A stretch of DNA of 64,000 nt from Candidatus Methylopumilus rimovensis. GTDB lineage: Bacteria; Pseudomonadota; Gammaproteobacteria; Burkholderiales; Methylophilaceae. Under the pieces are notes generated by a model. It was given only the letters and a program-made list of their open reading frames with translations. It was not told the DNA's origin and did no database searches. This document shows, piece by piece, positions 1 to 8,492 of this stretch (positions are counted from its first letter, which is position 1; each line of letters starts with the position of its first letter). Where the stretch lies: positions 372,001-436,000 of the forward strand of contig NZ_CP040986.1 in assembly GCF_006364615.1 (NCBI RefSeq), in the 5' to 3' direction. Both the position numbers and the translations under genes were made by a program.

Positions 1-162
1 TATATTTTCCCCTTCGGCTTTAACATAAAGAACTTGAGCTTGAGCTTCAGCTAATTTCTCTTCGAGAAGTTTTATTTGATCTTCCGAGGTGCTTGAAATG
101 GTCTGATCTGGATTATTGTTTGAATCATCAATAGATGAATTTTCTTTATCTTCTGCATTCAT
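1..162 (-). CDS. grpE: GrpE nucleotide exchange factor, N-terminus (partial)
   Basis: The first 54 codons of a minus-strand gene that runs off the left edge. The acidic, Ser/Asn-rich start followed by a helix with EEKLAEAQAQ and then VLYVKAEGEN is the usual layout of GrpE, the exchange factor that releases ADP from DnaK: a disordered N-tail leading into the long dimer helix. The ATG at 162 has an AAAAGG-type ribosome site about 9 bases upstream. A sigma-32-like promoter lies just upstream, which supports the heat-shock assignment. It lies downstream of waaC in the same direction but is probably transcribed on its own. The repressor gene hrcA is about 9 kb away rather than adjacent. Only the N-terminal fifth or so is visible, so the family call rests on this region plus the promoter. 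Confidence 0.85.
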   Translation of the reverse strand, partial: MNAEDKENSSIDDSNNNPDQTISSTSEDQIKLLEEKLAEAQAQVLYVKAEGENI

Positions 163-206
163 AATTTTGCCTTTTAAAACTTTTGAAAAATTACAACTTA
201 GAGCAA

Positions 207-234
207 ATTTGGGGGTGAAACTTTAAATTTCAAG
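207..234 (-). promoter_or_regulatory. Candidate sigma-32 (heat-shock) promoter of grpE
   Basis: Reading the minus strand, a CTTGAAA -35 (228-234) is followed after 12-13 bases by a run of C and then CCCCAAATT (207-215). This matches the known RpoH pattern CTTGAAA / CCCCATNT. It lies between the waaC stop and the grpE start. No CIRCE inverted repeat is visible here, so grpE seems to be under sigma-32 rather than direct HrcA control. Confidence 0.6.
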
Positions 235-243
235 GTATTAAAG

Positions 244-1203
244 TTAAATAATTGCTTCGATTTGGGAAATCGTTGATTCGACAGTGGGAATGACACCAAT
301 TTCGCCTAAATTAACAGACGGTACTTTGATATTAGGGTAAACGCCAGTAAGGTATGGGTTGCTGTCCATATATAGACCTATAGTTGGAATTCCAAGAGCA
401 TTTGCAAGATGAGTCAGCCCCGAATCAACACCCACAACACATTTTGCGCTCGAAATAATATTAGCAAGATCGCTAATCTTCATTTTAGGAAGTACTAGGC
501 AATTGGTAGATGTTTTTCGAAGTATTTTGGAGACCTCGTATTCTTCAAGGTTACCCCATGGCAATAAAACTCTAAGACCTAAAACATTAAAAAATTGAAC
601 AATTTTTTGCCAATGACCTATAGGCCACTGTTTGGTTTTTTTGCTCGATCCATGAATGAGAACGACATAGCGCTCCGATAGATTAAAGTTGGTGATATTG
701 TGAATTTCTAATCCAAAATGAGCAGGATGATCCATTAGATCGTATTGAAAACATTTGGCTGCTAATTCTCGATTGCGAACTACAGCATGAATTTGTTTTG
801 ATACAGTATGTGTGTGTTTGTAGAAATAAGAAGCAGCTGCCTCTCGAACAGAGGCTTTATCAAAGCCATGAATATCTCCATGGGTAAATAAAGTAAAAAA
901 TGCACTTTTAAGTAACCCCTGGAAATCAATCACTATGTCATAGTGTTCCTGGCGAATTGCTTTAATTGCCTTATAAAGGCCTGTCCATGTTGTTTTTTTT
1001 CTAAGGTTTTTTTTCCAAGTTCTAAGAGAGATAGTGATAACTGAATGAATTTCAGGATGGAGCCTTGGGATGTCAGCAAAAGACTCTTCAACTAGCCAAT
1101 CAATTGAGCTTTCAGGGACAAAATATTTAATATCATTAACAACGGGCAAACAGTGAATAATATCCCCGAGAGAGGATGTTTTAATGATGAGTATGCGGAC
1201 CAT
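244..1203 (-). CDS. waaC: Lipopolysaccharide heptosyltransferase I (WaaC)
   Basis: This GT9 glycosyltransferase adds the first L-glycero-D-manno-heptose from ADP-heptose to Kdo2-lipid A at the cytoplasmic face of the inner membrane. The 319 residues match the family length. The N-terminus (KTSSLGDIIHCLPV) is the family signature around the acceptor site, and the C-terminal Rossmann domain has the ADP-heptose loop CVVGVDSGLTHLANALG. The ATG at 1203 is the natural start because ILIIKTSSLGD must sit at the extreme N-terminus. It is divergent from edd and stands apart from the main heptose operon at 4.5-8.5 kb that makes its substrate. WaaF also belongs to GT9, but the SSLGD motif and the first-heptose features favour WaaC. 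Confidence 0.9.
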   Translation of the reverse strand: MVRILIIKTSSLGDIIHCLPVVNDIKYFVPESSIDWLVEESFADIPRLHPEIHSVITISLRTWKKNLRKKTTWTGLYKAIKAIRQEHYDIVIDFQGLLKSAFFTLFTHGDIHGFDKASVREAAASYFYKHTHTVSKQIHAVVRNRELAAKCFQYDLMDHPAHFGLEIHNITNFNLSERYVVLIHGSSKKTKQWPIGHWQKIVQFFNVLGLRVLLPWGNLEEYEVSKILRKTSTNCLVLPKMKISDLANIISSAKCVVGVDSGLTHLANALGIPTIGLYMDSNPYLTGVYPNIKVPSVNLGEIGVIPTVESTISQIEAII

Positions 1204-1347
1204 GTAGTGAATTTTCGCATATAAATCAATACCTATAAATAACTTAAAACATAAATTAATGTTTAATTATTTGACGCTTCTTAAGTGTTTCTAGGATAAT
1301 GGAATTAGATACAAATTTTTATTTCTTCAACATAATGAATATATTAA

Positions 1348-3162
1348 ATGAAACAGTCCATCATAGAAATCACTGAAAGAATCAAAGAAAAAAGTAGACC
1401 AACACGTGTTGCTTATTTATCGCGTATTGATGCGATGCTTCAAAGGCAGCGAGGAGCAGATCGCTTAGGCTGTGCTAACGTTGCTCATGCGATTGCCGCT
1501 CTTCCTAAAAATGATAAATTAAGAATTATTAGTGAGAAGAAACCTAATATTGCGATTGTGACGGCTTACAACGATATGCTGTCAGCACATAAACCTTACG
1601 AAAATTACCCTTCACTTATTCGTGATGAAGCTAATAAGCTTGATGCTACTGCCCAAGTAGCTGGCGGTGTGCCAGCCATGTGTGATGGAATTACGCAAGG
1701 CGAGCCGGGCATGGAGTTAAGTTTATTTTCTCGAGATACCATCGCGATGTCTGCAGCAGTTGCGTTATCGCATGACATGTTTGATGGCGTATTAATGCTA
1801 GGTATTTGTGACAAGATTGTCCCTGGTTTATTAATTGGAGCCTTACATTTTGGACATTTACCTACAATTTTTGTACCGGCAGGGCCAATGTCTACTGGTA
1901 TCGACAATACTTCAAAATCTAAAATGCGTGAAAAATATGCGCAAGGATTAGTAGGGCGTGAAGAGTTACTCGCTTCCGAGTCTGCTGCATATCATGGCGA
2001 AGGTACGTGTACATTTTATGGCACTGCTAACAGTAATCAAATGCTCATGGAGGCAATGGGTCTTCATATTCCAGGCGCTGCATTTATTCATCCTCGCCAA
2101 GATATTAGAGAAGAAATCACGCGTGAGTCAGTTCGATCTCTTTTAAGCATTATCAAAAACAAACAAAATAAACCCATTGGTAAATTAGTAGATGAGCGAG
2201 TCATAGTAAATGCAATGGCGGCGTTATTAGCCACAGGCGGATCTACTAATCATCTTATTCATTGGGTGGCAGTTGCGAGAGCCGCTGGTATTATTATTGA
2301 CTGGACTGACTTCCACGATCTTGCGAGTTCAACACCTCTTTTAGCAAGTATTTATCCAAATGGCAAAGCAGATGTGAATGAATTCCAATCCGCAGGCGGT
2401 CCTGCGTATGTGATTCGAGAATTAATTGAAACTGGATGCATGTATCCGGAAGTGATGACTGTAAGCGAAGGCGGCTTAAATCAATATACAAAAAAACCTA
2501 TGAAAGAAGACGGCAAACTTACTTGGAAAGATTTACCTAAAGAGAGTGGCGATGAAACAATTTTGAGAACAGCAGACAATCCTTTTAATCAGTCTGGTGG
2601 CTTAAAACTTTTAAAAGGCAATCTTGGTCGCTCAGTGATTAAGATTTCTGCAGTACCTCAAGATCGATATATTATTGAGGCACCCGCAATTATTTTTGAC
2701 ACACAAGAAGAGCTGCTTAGTGCTTTTGATCGAGGCGAGCTTGAAAAAGATTTCGTTGCGGTTGTAAGATTCCAAGGACCTAAAGCCAATGGAATGCCTG
2801 AGCTTCATAAGCTCACACCTCCTTTAGCGGTGCTTCAAAACAAAGGGTTTAAAGTAGCTTTGGTCACTGATGGAAGAATGAGCGGCGCATCCGGAAAAAT
2901 TCCAGCTGCAATTCACGTAAGCCCGGAAGCTTCAGCTAACGGACCTATTGGTAAAATTCGTAACGGCGATATGATTCGATTAAACGCGATGGTTGGGACT
3001 TTAAATGCACTAGTTGATGAAGATACCTGGTATGAGAGAGAGAATGAAAATCTTTCTGACCAGCATAGAAATAATAATGCGCATGATATCGGACGTGAAT
3101 TATTTGCTGGCATGAGAAAAAATGTGATTTCTGCCGAAGAAGGCGCAATCACCTGGCTATAA
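1348..3162 (+). CDS. edd: Phosphogluconate dehydratase (Edd)
   Basis: Dehydrates 6-phosphogluconate to 2-keto-3-deoxy-6-phosphogluconate (KDPG), the first committed Entner-Doudoroff step. The 604 residues equal the usual Edd length, longer than the related IlvD. Cysteines expected to hold the [4Fe-4S] cluster occur in CDGITQG and CTFYGTANSNQM, with CDKIVPG between them. The C-terminal half carries the MTVSEGG and TDGRMSGASGK motifs of the IlvD/Edd family. Eda follows 16 bases downstream, so the two form an operon. No strong ribosome site precedes the ATG. In methylotrophs of the ribulose-monophosphate type this route cleaves hexose phosphate made from formaldehyde, which fits the suggested host. 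Confidence 0.95.
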   Translation: MKQSIIEITERIKEKSRPTRVAYLSRIDAMLQRQRGADRLGCANVAHAIAALPKNDKLRIISEKKPNIAIVTAYNDMLSAHKPYENYPSLIRDEANKLDATAQVAGGVPAMCDGITQGEPGMELSLFSRDTIAMSAAVALSHDMFDGVLMLGICDKIVPGLLIGALHFGHLPTIFVPAGPMSTGIDNTSKSKMREKYAQGLVGREELLASESAAYHGEGTCTFYGTANSNQMLMEAMGLHIPGAAFIHPRQDIREEITRESVRSLLSIIKNKQNKPIGKLVDERVIVNAMAALLATGGSTNHLIHWVAVARAAGIIIDWTDFHDLASSTPLLASIYPNGKADVNEFQSAGGPAYVIRELIETGCMYPEVMTVSEGGLNQYTKKPMKEDGKLTWKDLPKESGDETILRTADNPFNQSGGLKLLKGNLGRSVIKISAVPQDRYIIEAPAIIFDTQEELLSAFDRGELEKDFVAVVRFQGPKANGMPELHKLTPPLAVLQNKGFKVALVTDGRMSGASGKIPAAIHVSPEASANGPIGKIRNGDMIRLNAMVGTLNALVDEDTWYERENENLSDQHRNNNAHDIGRELFAGMRKNVISAEEGAITWL

Positions 3163-3178
3163 ATTGTATAAGGACAAT

Positions 3179-3805
3179 ATGAAGACATTAGATTTAGCAA
3201 ATTACGGTCCAGTAATTCCAGTCATTGTGATTGATAAAGTGGAAGATGCTGTGCCTATGGCAGAAGCTTTGCTTGAAGGTGGTATTAAAGTTTTAGAAGT
3301 CACATTAAGAACTTCATGTGCTCTTGATGCTATGGATCGTATTATTAAGCATTTACCTGAAGCAATTGTAGGTGCAGGCACTGTAAGAACCAAAGTAGAT
3401 GCTTCGGCTGCAAAATCAATTGGATGTCAATTCGCAGTGAGTCCAGGATATACATCAGAAATTGGTAAACATTGTTTGGATATTGGATTATCTTTATTGC
3501 CAGGTGTATCAACTGGAAGTGAGGTGATGATGGCGAATAATGATGGCTATTATTTCCTGAAACTCTTTCCTGCGGTTGCAGTAGGCGGAATTAATCTTCT
3601 TAAAGGATTTGCAGGCCCTTTTTCAGATGTCAAATTCTGTCCAACAGGTGGGGTGACTGTTCAATCAGCACCTGACTTTTTAAGTTTACCCAATGTGCCA
3701 GTTTGTGGGGGCACTTGGCTTACTCCAAAAGATCTCGTTGGAAACAAAAACTGGATTGAAATTACAAAATTAGCAAAAGAAGCAAGCGCGATTAAACGCC
3801 CTTAA
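3179..3805 (+). CDS. eda: KDPG aldolase (Eda)
   Basis: Cleaves KDPG to pyruvate and glyceraldehyde 3-phosphate through a Schiff base. The protein is 208 residues, a single TIM barrel of family length. EVTLRT holds the catalytic Glu and a phosphate-binding Arg; the Schiff-base Lys is in FLKLFPA; FCPTGGV forms the phosphate loop. I start it at ATG 3179, preceded by AAGGA at correct spacing, rather than at an in-frame TTG 15 bases upstream. Translation follows edd closely, so the two enzymes are probably made together. Confidence 0.95.
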   Translation: MKTLDLANYGPVIPVIVIDKVEDAVPMAEALLEGGIKVLEVTLRTSCALDAMDRIIKHLPEAIVGAGTVRTKVDASAAKSIGCQFAVSPGYTSEIGKHCLDIGLSLLPGVSTGSEVMMANNDGYYFLKLFPAVAVGGINLLKGFAGPFSDVKFCPTGGVTVQSAPDFLSLPNVPVCGGTWLTPKDLVGNKNWIEITKLAKEASAIKRP

Positions 3806-3814
3806 TTCAATCTC

Positions 3815-4474
3815 ATGCTTCCCATTTCTCAATACAAGACAATCTTATTTGATTGTGATGGCGTCGTACTTAATTCAAATTTTCTTAAGATAGAAGCCTA
3901 CCGATTAACGGCTCTTGAGTTCGGCGCATCCGAGGAAGATGCAATGAAGTTAGTGAATCACCATATCGAATATACCGGCATATCTCGAAATATTAAATTC
4001 AGTTATTTTTTAGAAAAAATCCTTAATAAGACAGTAGATGATATTTCGATGAATCATCTTTTAAATCAACTTAATTACGAGGTTGAAAGGCTTTTAGAAA
4101 ATTGTGAGATCGCTGAAGGCCTTGAAGCCTTAAGAGAAAAAACTAAAGATTCCAATTGGATGATTGTCTCTGGCGGAGATCAAGAAGAGATTATCCGATT
4201 ATTTACCAGAAAAAATTTATTAAAATATTTTGATGTAGGCATTTTCGGAAGTCCTGATTCAAAAGAAGATATTGTGACCCGCGAATTGAAAAAATCTACT
4301 GGACAAAAACCAGCATTATTTATTGGCGATTCTAAATATGACTATCAAGTCGCTAAAAAAAATAATTTGGATTTTATTTTCTTAAGTGATTGGACTAATT
4401 TTTTTGAATGGAAAAGTTTTTGTGCGGAAAATAAGATCGAGATCTATCAGAAGTTAGATGATCTCAATCATTAA
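3815..4474 (+). CDS. HAD-superfamily phosphatase, phosphoglycolate-phosphatase-like
   Basis: A 219-residue haloacid-dehalogenase fold hydrolase. Motif I is FDCDGVVLNS near residue 11 (nucleophile plus general-acid Asp), motif II lies around VSGG, motif III is the Lys near SPDSKEDI, and motif IV is FIGDSKYD. The helical cap between motifs I and II makes it subfamily IA, like phosphoglycolate phosphatase or beta-phosphoglucomutase. The substrate cannot be read from sequence. It follows eda by 9 bases and overlaps the waaF stop by 4. Because GmhB, the missing phosphatase of ADP-heptose synthesis, is itself a HAD enzyme, this one could act on a sugar phosphate of that pathway. It lacks the DRDG motif typical of GmhB, so that is only a possibility. 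Confidence 0.75.
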   Translation: MLPISQYKTILFDCDGVVLNSNFLKIEAYRLTALEFGASEEDAMKLVNHHIEYTGISRNIKFSYFLEKILNKTVDDISMNHLLNQLNYEVERLLENCEIAEGLEALREKTKDSNWMIVSGGDQEEIIRLFTRKNLLKYFDVGIFGSPDSKEDIVTRELKKSTGQKPALFIGDSKYDYQVAKKNNLDFIFLSDWTNFFEWKSFCAENKIEIYQKLDDLNH

Positions 4475-5463
4475 ATTACTTTTCTGATAACCTCTTCAGG
4501 TTTAATATTTTTAAGACAGTTCGTATGTTGAAGCGGGCAAGATCTTTCAAAGCATGGGCTGCATGAAAGACTTAAATACATTATTTCAGCATGACGACTC
4601 AAGGGCGGTGTTTTTTTTGGGTCAGAGGAACCGAAAATAGCGACTTGTTTAATCCCCATGCTCGCAGCTACATGCATTAAACCAGAGTCATTACTTAAAA
4701 ATGAGTTGCATATACTCATAACATCAATAACTTCTTCAAGTTTTGTTTTACCAATGAGATTAATTACCTTATTTTTTGTAAGTTGGTCTAGCGATCTACC
4801 AAGATCATGATCATTAGCAGATCCTAGCAAAATAACTTTCCAGCCTTTATCTATCGCTTTTATTGCGACTTTTGCAAAATGCTCAACAGGCCATCTTTTA
4901 GCTTCCCCATATTCAGCACCTGGAGCAATCCCTAAAATTTTATCTGATATTTTTAATTTACCTTTTAAAAATTTCCTTGCTTCATGAGGTTTTGAAATGA
5001 GGCAGGTTAATAAGCTCGTTTTAACATTTTTATTCTTTGGCGCGAGTGCTAAAAATTGATCAACAGTTCGATAAAGGCTTTTATCTTTTTTAATACGATC
5101 ATTAATGAGTCCAAAGCGCATTTCTCCCAAAAATCCAGTGCGCTTGGGAATATTGGCGAAAAGTGGAATGAGTGCAGATTTAAACGAGTTAGTTAATATA
5201 ATGGCTTGTGTATAACCCTCGATTCTTAGACTTTTACCTAATTGGTAGCGCTTAACTAAATTTAGTTCGCCATGAGAAAATGGCAAAGGTATGGGTTTGT
5301 CAACCTCAGGCATTCGAGAGACTAAGGGGATAGTCCATATGGGCGAAGCTACATGAAGCTCACTTTTAGGGTAATGATTTTTAATGGCTTTAAAAAGTTT
5401 TTGTGCCATAACCATGTCGCCTAACCATGATGGACCTAAAACCAGAATTTTTTGAGGGCTCAA
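4471..5463 (-). CDS. waaF: Lipopolysaccharide heptosyltransferase II (WaaF)
   Basis: Adds the second heptose to the LPS inner core. It is a GT9 enzyme with the WaaF signature ILVLGPSWLGDMVMAQ at the N-terminus, PGAEYGEAKRWP in the middle, and SNDSGLMHVAASMG for ADP-heptose binding. The open frame extends back to a TTG at 5514 inside hldE, but homology begins at KILVLGPSW. I therefore prefer the TTG at 5463, just after the hldE stop, giving 330 residues. An unusual start codon is needed either way. It is the last gene of hldD-gmhA-hldE-waaF, so the enzymes making ADP-heptose and one that uses it are co-transcribed. Confidence 0.9.
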   Translation of the reverse strand: MSPQKILVLGPSWLGDMVMAQKLFKAIKNHYPKSELHVASPIWTIPLVSRMPEVDKPIPLPFSHGELNLVKRYQLGKSLRIEGYTQAIILTNSFKSALIPLFANIPKRTGFLGEMRFGLINDRIKKDKSLYRTVDQFLALAPKNKNVKTSLLTCLISKPHEARKFLKGKLKISDKILGIAPGAEYGEAKRWPVEHFAKVAIKAIDKGWKVILLGSANDHDLGRSLDQLTKNKVINLIGKTKLEEVIDVMSICNSFLSNDSGLMHVAASMGIKQVAIFGSSDPKKTPPLSRHAEIMYLSLSCSPCFERSCPLQHTNCLKNIKPEEVIRKVI

Positions 5464-5467
5464 AATC

Positions 5468-6916
5468 TTAAGATATTTTTTTGATAATAGCGCTAGTACT
5501 TCTTCCTGGAACAATCGAAACTAACTCTACTTTACCATTCCATTTTTTTAATTCTTGATGTCCTACGACTTGATTCTTTTTATAATCACTGCCCTTGACT
5601 AAGACATCAGGTTGAATTTTTTTTATTAAATGCAGTGGCGTTGCCTCGCTAAAAATTACAATACCATCTACAGAAGAAAGTGCCGCTAAAACTCTTGCTC
5701 GATCTTGTTGATGTATTACAGGTCTCAATTTGCCCTTAAGTTTCGTTACAGATGAATCGCTATTAAGAGCGAGAATTAAGACATCACCTAATTTTTTTGC
5801 TTTTTCAAGGTAAGTCACATGACCAGCGTGAAGAATATCGAAACAACCATTTGTAAATACAATTTTCTTTTTCTCTTTTTTCCAGATGGCTACTTGCTCC
5901 ATCAGGCTTTCAAGCGAGTGAATTTTTTTCTCTTGATCTGAGTGTTGCGAGCTTATGGTTTTAATTAGGTCTGCAAGTGTAATCGGAATCGTACCTAATT
6001 TGCCAATCACTATACCTGCAGCAATATTAGCAATGTTCAGTGAGGTTTCGATAGGCATTTTTGCGATCATACATGCCGCAAGAGTGGCGATAACTGTATC
6101 GCCAGCCCCTGAAACATCAAATACTTGTTGTTGATTGACAGCGGGTAGATTCTTAATCGTATTACCTTGTATTAAATCAATGCCATCCTCACCTTTTGTC
6201 ATTGCTATAAATTGTAAATTGAGAGATTTCTTTAATTTTAAAAGTGGCATTAAAAAATTAGTATTTTTGGTGACATGAATATGGCAAGCTTCAATCGCTT
6301 CTTTTTTATTGGGTGTAATAGCCGTTGCATTTTTATATTTTTCATAATGAATACCCTTGGGGTCGACTAGTACAGGTATTTTTTTTGATCGAGCAATTTT
6401 GATGACATGCTGACATAAACGTTCACTTAAAACACCTTTTGCATAATCCGAAAGTATCACTATGGCTGGTTTTTTATTAAGAAGTGTTGTAATTTTTTTA
6501 ATAAGTGCTTTAGAGTCGATAAGATCAGAGGTTGCTTCTTGGTCGATTCTCATCATTTGTTGATGTTCACCAATAATCCGTGTTTTTGTTGTAGTCGGGT
6601 TTTTGTCTTTAATGATGCCATCTACACCAATATGATTTTTTTTAAGAATCTCGAGTAATTTTTTTCCGTCTATATCATCACCAATCTGGCCAGCTAGTAC
6701 CGTTTTAATTCCCAAGAGCGATAAATTTGCAGCAACATTTCCAGATCCCCCAATACGATCAAAAGACTCTTTAAGTCTTACGACGGGAACAGGTGCTTCA
6801 GGAGAAATTCTTGATACGTTACCAATTAAATAACGATCTAGCATTAAGTCGCCAATAACTAATGCCCATTTATTGCGAGCATTGAATTTATTTTTGATAA
6901 TGTCGATATCAGTCAT
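5468..6916 (-). CDS. hldE: Bifunctional heptose-7-phosphate kinase / heptose-1-phosphate adenylyltransferase
   Basis: Carries out two steps of ADP-heptose synthesis: C1 phosphorylation of D-glycero-D-manno-heptose 7-phosphate and later adenylylation of heptose 1-phosphate. It has 482 residues in two domains. Residues 1 to about 320 are a PfkB/ribokinase domain with the IGGSGNVAANL entry motif and the SGAGDTV catalytic loop. Residues from about 345 are a nucleotidyltransferase with TNGCFDILHAGHV (HxGH motif) and a GSDYKKNQVVG loop. The fused form is the usual one in proteobacteria. It is 3 bases downstream of gmhA and abuts waaF. Confidence 0.96.
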   Translation of the reverse strand: MTDIDIIKNKFNARNKWALVIGDLMLDRYLIGNVSRISPEAPVPVVRLKESFDRIGGSGNVAANLSLLGIKTVLAGQIGDDIDGKKLLEILKKNHIGVDGIIKDKNPTTTKTRIIGEHQQMMRIDQEATSDLIDSKALIKKITTLLNKKPAIVILSDYAKGVLSERLCQHVIKIARSKKIPVLVDPKGIHYEKYKNATAITPNKKEAIEACHIHVTKNTNFLMPLLKLKKSLNLQFIAMTKGEDGIDLIQGNTIKNLPAVNQQQVFDVSGAGDTVIATLAACMIAKMPIETSLNIANIAAGIVIGKLGTIPITLADLIKTISSQHSDQEKKIHSLESLMEQVAIWKKEKKKIVFTNGCFDILHAGHVTYLEKAKKLGDVLILALNSDSSVTKLKGKLRPVIHQQDRARVLAALSSVDGIVIFSEATPLHLIKKIQPDVLVKGSDYKKNQVVGHQELKKWNGKVELVSIVPGRSTSAIIKKIS

Positions 6917-6919
6917 ATG

Positions 6920-7489
6920 TTAGTTATTTTCATCAATAAGTTCGCAAAGCGTATGTCCGATTAGGATGTGCGCCTCTTGAATTCTTGCTGTTTCATTGGA
7001 ATCTACGACGATACTATGATTTGATATTTTTTTAATAAGACCACCATCACCGCCTGTTAATCCAATGGTAATGGCACCTAATGCGTTTGCTTTTTCTAAA
7101 CCTTTCACCACATTTTTACTATTACCTGATGTAGAGATACCAATCACCACATCATTTTTTAAGCACAATGCTTCAACTTGTCTTGAAAAAATATGTTCAA
7201 AGCCATAATCATTTCCAACTGCTGTGAGAATTGATGTATCTGTAGTTAGTGCAATTGCGGGCAAACCTTTTCTTTCTTTAACAAAGCGACCAACAATTTC
7301 AGCTGCAATATGTTGACTATCAGAGGCACTTCCGCCATTGCCAAAAATTAATACTTTACCACCAGCGTGAAGTGTCTTTTTAATAATATCTGCAACTTCA
7401 TTCACATTATTAATAACTGAGGATAGTTTATGAATCGTATCAAGATGACTTTTAAAGATGGATTCTATTTTTTTAATATTTTCACTCAT
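6920..7489 (-). CDS. gmhA: Sedoheptulose-7-phosphate isomerase (GmhA)
   Basis: Converts sedoheptulose 7-phosphate to D-glycero-D-manno-heptose 7-phosphate, the entry step of LPS heptose synthesis. It is a 189-residue SIS-domain protein, the family length. The sugar-phosphate loop is FGNGGSASDSQHIAAE and a second Ser/Thr loop is GISTSGNSKNV; the C-terminal helix contains EAHILIGHTLCELI. Its start codon overlaps the hldD stop (ATGA-type coupling). DiaA is a related SIS protein, but the operon context settles the assignment. Confidence 0.94.
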   Translation of the reverse strand: MSENIKKIESIFKSHLDTIHKLSSVINNVNEVADIIKKTLHAGGKVLIFGNGGSASDSQHIAAEIVGRFVKERKGLPAIALTTDTSILTAVGNDYGFEHIFSRQVEALCLKNDVVIGISTSGNSKNVVKGLEKANALGAITIGLTGGDGGLIKKISNHSIVVDSNETARIQEAHILIGHTLCELIDENN

Positions 7490-8469
7490 GCGTATGTATC
7501 ACTTTTTGTTAAGTAATTCGTTGCGTAATCTTTAACGCCTTCTTCAATCGTTAAGAAGGGTTTTGTATATCCCGCATCTTTTAGTTTCTTAATGTTAGCT
7601 TCAGTAAAATATTGATATTTTCCCTTAAGGTCATTTGGCATATCAATATATTTAATTACATCAAAATCGCCCTCTAGACTTTTAACGAGCGACTCAGCTA
7701 ACGCTTTAAAGCTCGATGCTTTTCCTGTGCCTATATTATAAATACCTGAATGGTCTTTGTGGCTTAAAAAATGTAAGACAGCTGCGGCTGCATCTTTGAC
7801 ATAAACAAAATCTCGTAATTGCATACCATCTTGATAGTCTGGACGATCACTTTTAAAGAGTCTTATTTCGCCTTCTTTTTTAAGTTGGTTAAATGAATGA
7901 AATACAACACTTGCCATTCTGTTTTTATGATATTCGTTTGGACCATACACATTAAAGAATTTGAAACCACACCAATGTGGCGGTGTTTTTTCTTTCGCTA
8001 GCACTTGTTGAACAACCCATTGGTCAAAAAATTGCTTTGAATAGCCGTAAGCGTTAAGTGGCCTTAGTTTGCTTAGCTCAGATTCTTTATCATCATAACC
8101 AAACTCACCTCCACCATAAGTAGCTGCAGAGCTTGCATAAAGAAAAGGAATTTTATGCTCGCTTGCATAGCGCCATAAATTTTGGCTGTAACGAATATTA
8201 TGATTTAAGAGTTTGTTGAAATCAGTTTCAGTTGTAGCGCTGATTGCGCCCATATGAATAATAGCTTCAATATCTTGTTTTTTTTCAAGCCAAGGAAAAA
8301 GATCATCTTTAGCAAGATAATCGATATATGTTCTTTTGCTTAAATTATTCCATTGATCTGGGTGTTGGATGTCATCCACGATGATGATGTCTTTTCGATC
8401 AAGGATGGTATTAAGATGCCAAGCAATGACGCTTCCGATCATGCCAGCACCACCAGTCAGTATTATCAT
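7486..8469 (-). CDS. hldD: ADP-glyceromanno-heptose 6-epimerase (HldD)
   Basis: An extended short-chain dehydrogenase that converts ADP-D,D-heptose to ADP-L,D-heptose, the last step before WaaC and WaaF. It has 327 residues with the cofactor loop GGAGMIGS at residue 6, the SSAATYGGG segment, and the YGYSK catalytic Tyr-Lys pair. FFNVYGPNEYHKNRMASV is the HldD-specific substrate region. It is the first gene of the four-gene heptose operon. GmhB is the only enzyme of the pathway not identified in the window. Confidence 0.94.
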   Translation of the reverse strand: MIILTGGAGMIGSVIAWHLNTILDRKDIIIVDDIQHPDQWNNLSKRTYIDYLAKDDLFPWLEKKQDIEAIIHMGAISATTETDFNKLLNHNIRYSQNLWRYASEHKIPFLYASSAATYGGGEFGYDDKESELSKLRPLNAYGYSKQFFDQWVVQQVLAKEKTPPHWCGFKFFNVYGPNEYHKNRMASVVFHSFNQLKKEGEIRLFKSDRPDYQDGMQLRDFVYVKDAAAAVLHFLSHKDHSGIYNIGTGKASSFKALAESLVKSLEGDFDVIKYIDMPNDLKGKYQYFTEANIKKLKDAGYTKPFLTIEEGVKDYATNYLTKSDTYA

Positions 8470-8492
8470 AATGGGATGTTATCTTTAAATAA

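Noticed and set aside
3815-4474. Naming the HAD phosphatase gmhB or gph
   Set aside because: Motif I (DCDGVVLNS) and the helical cap do not fit GmhB, and nothing specific points to phosphoglycolate. A general call is safer.
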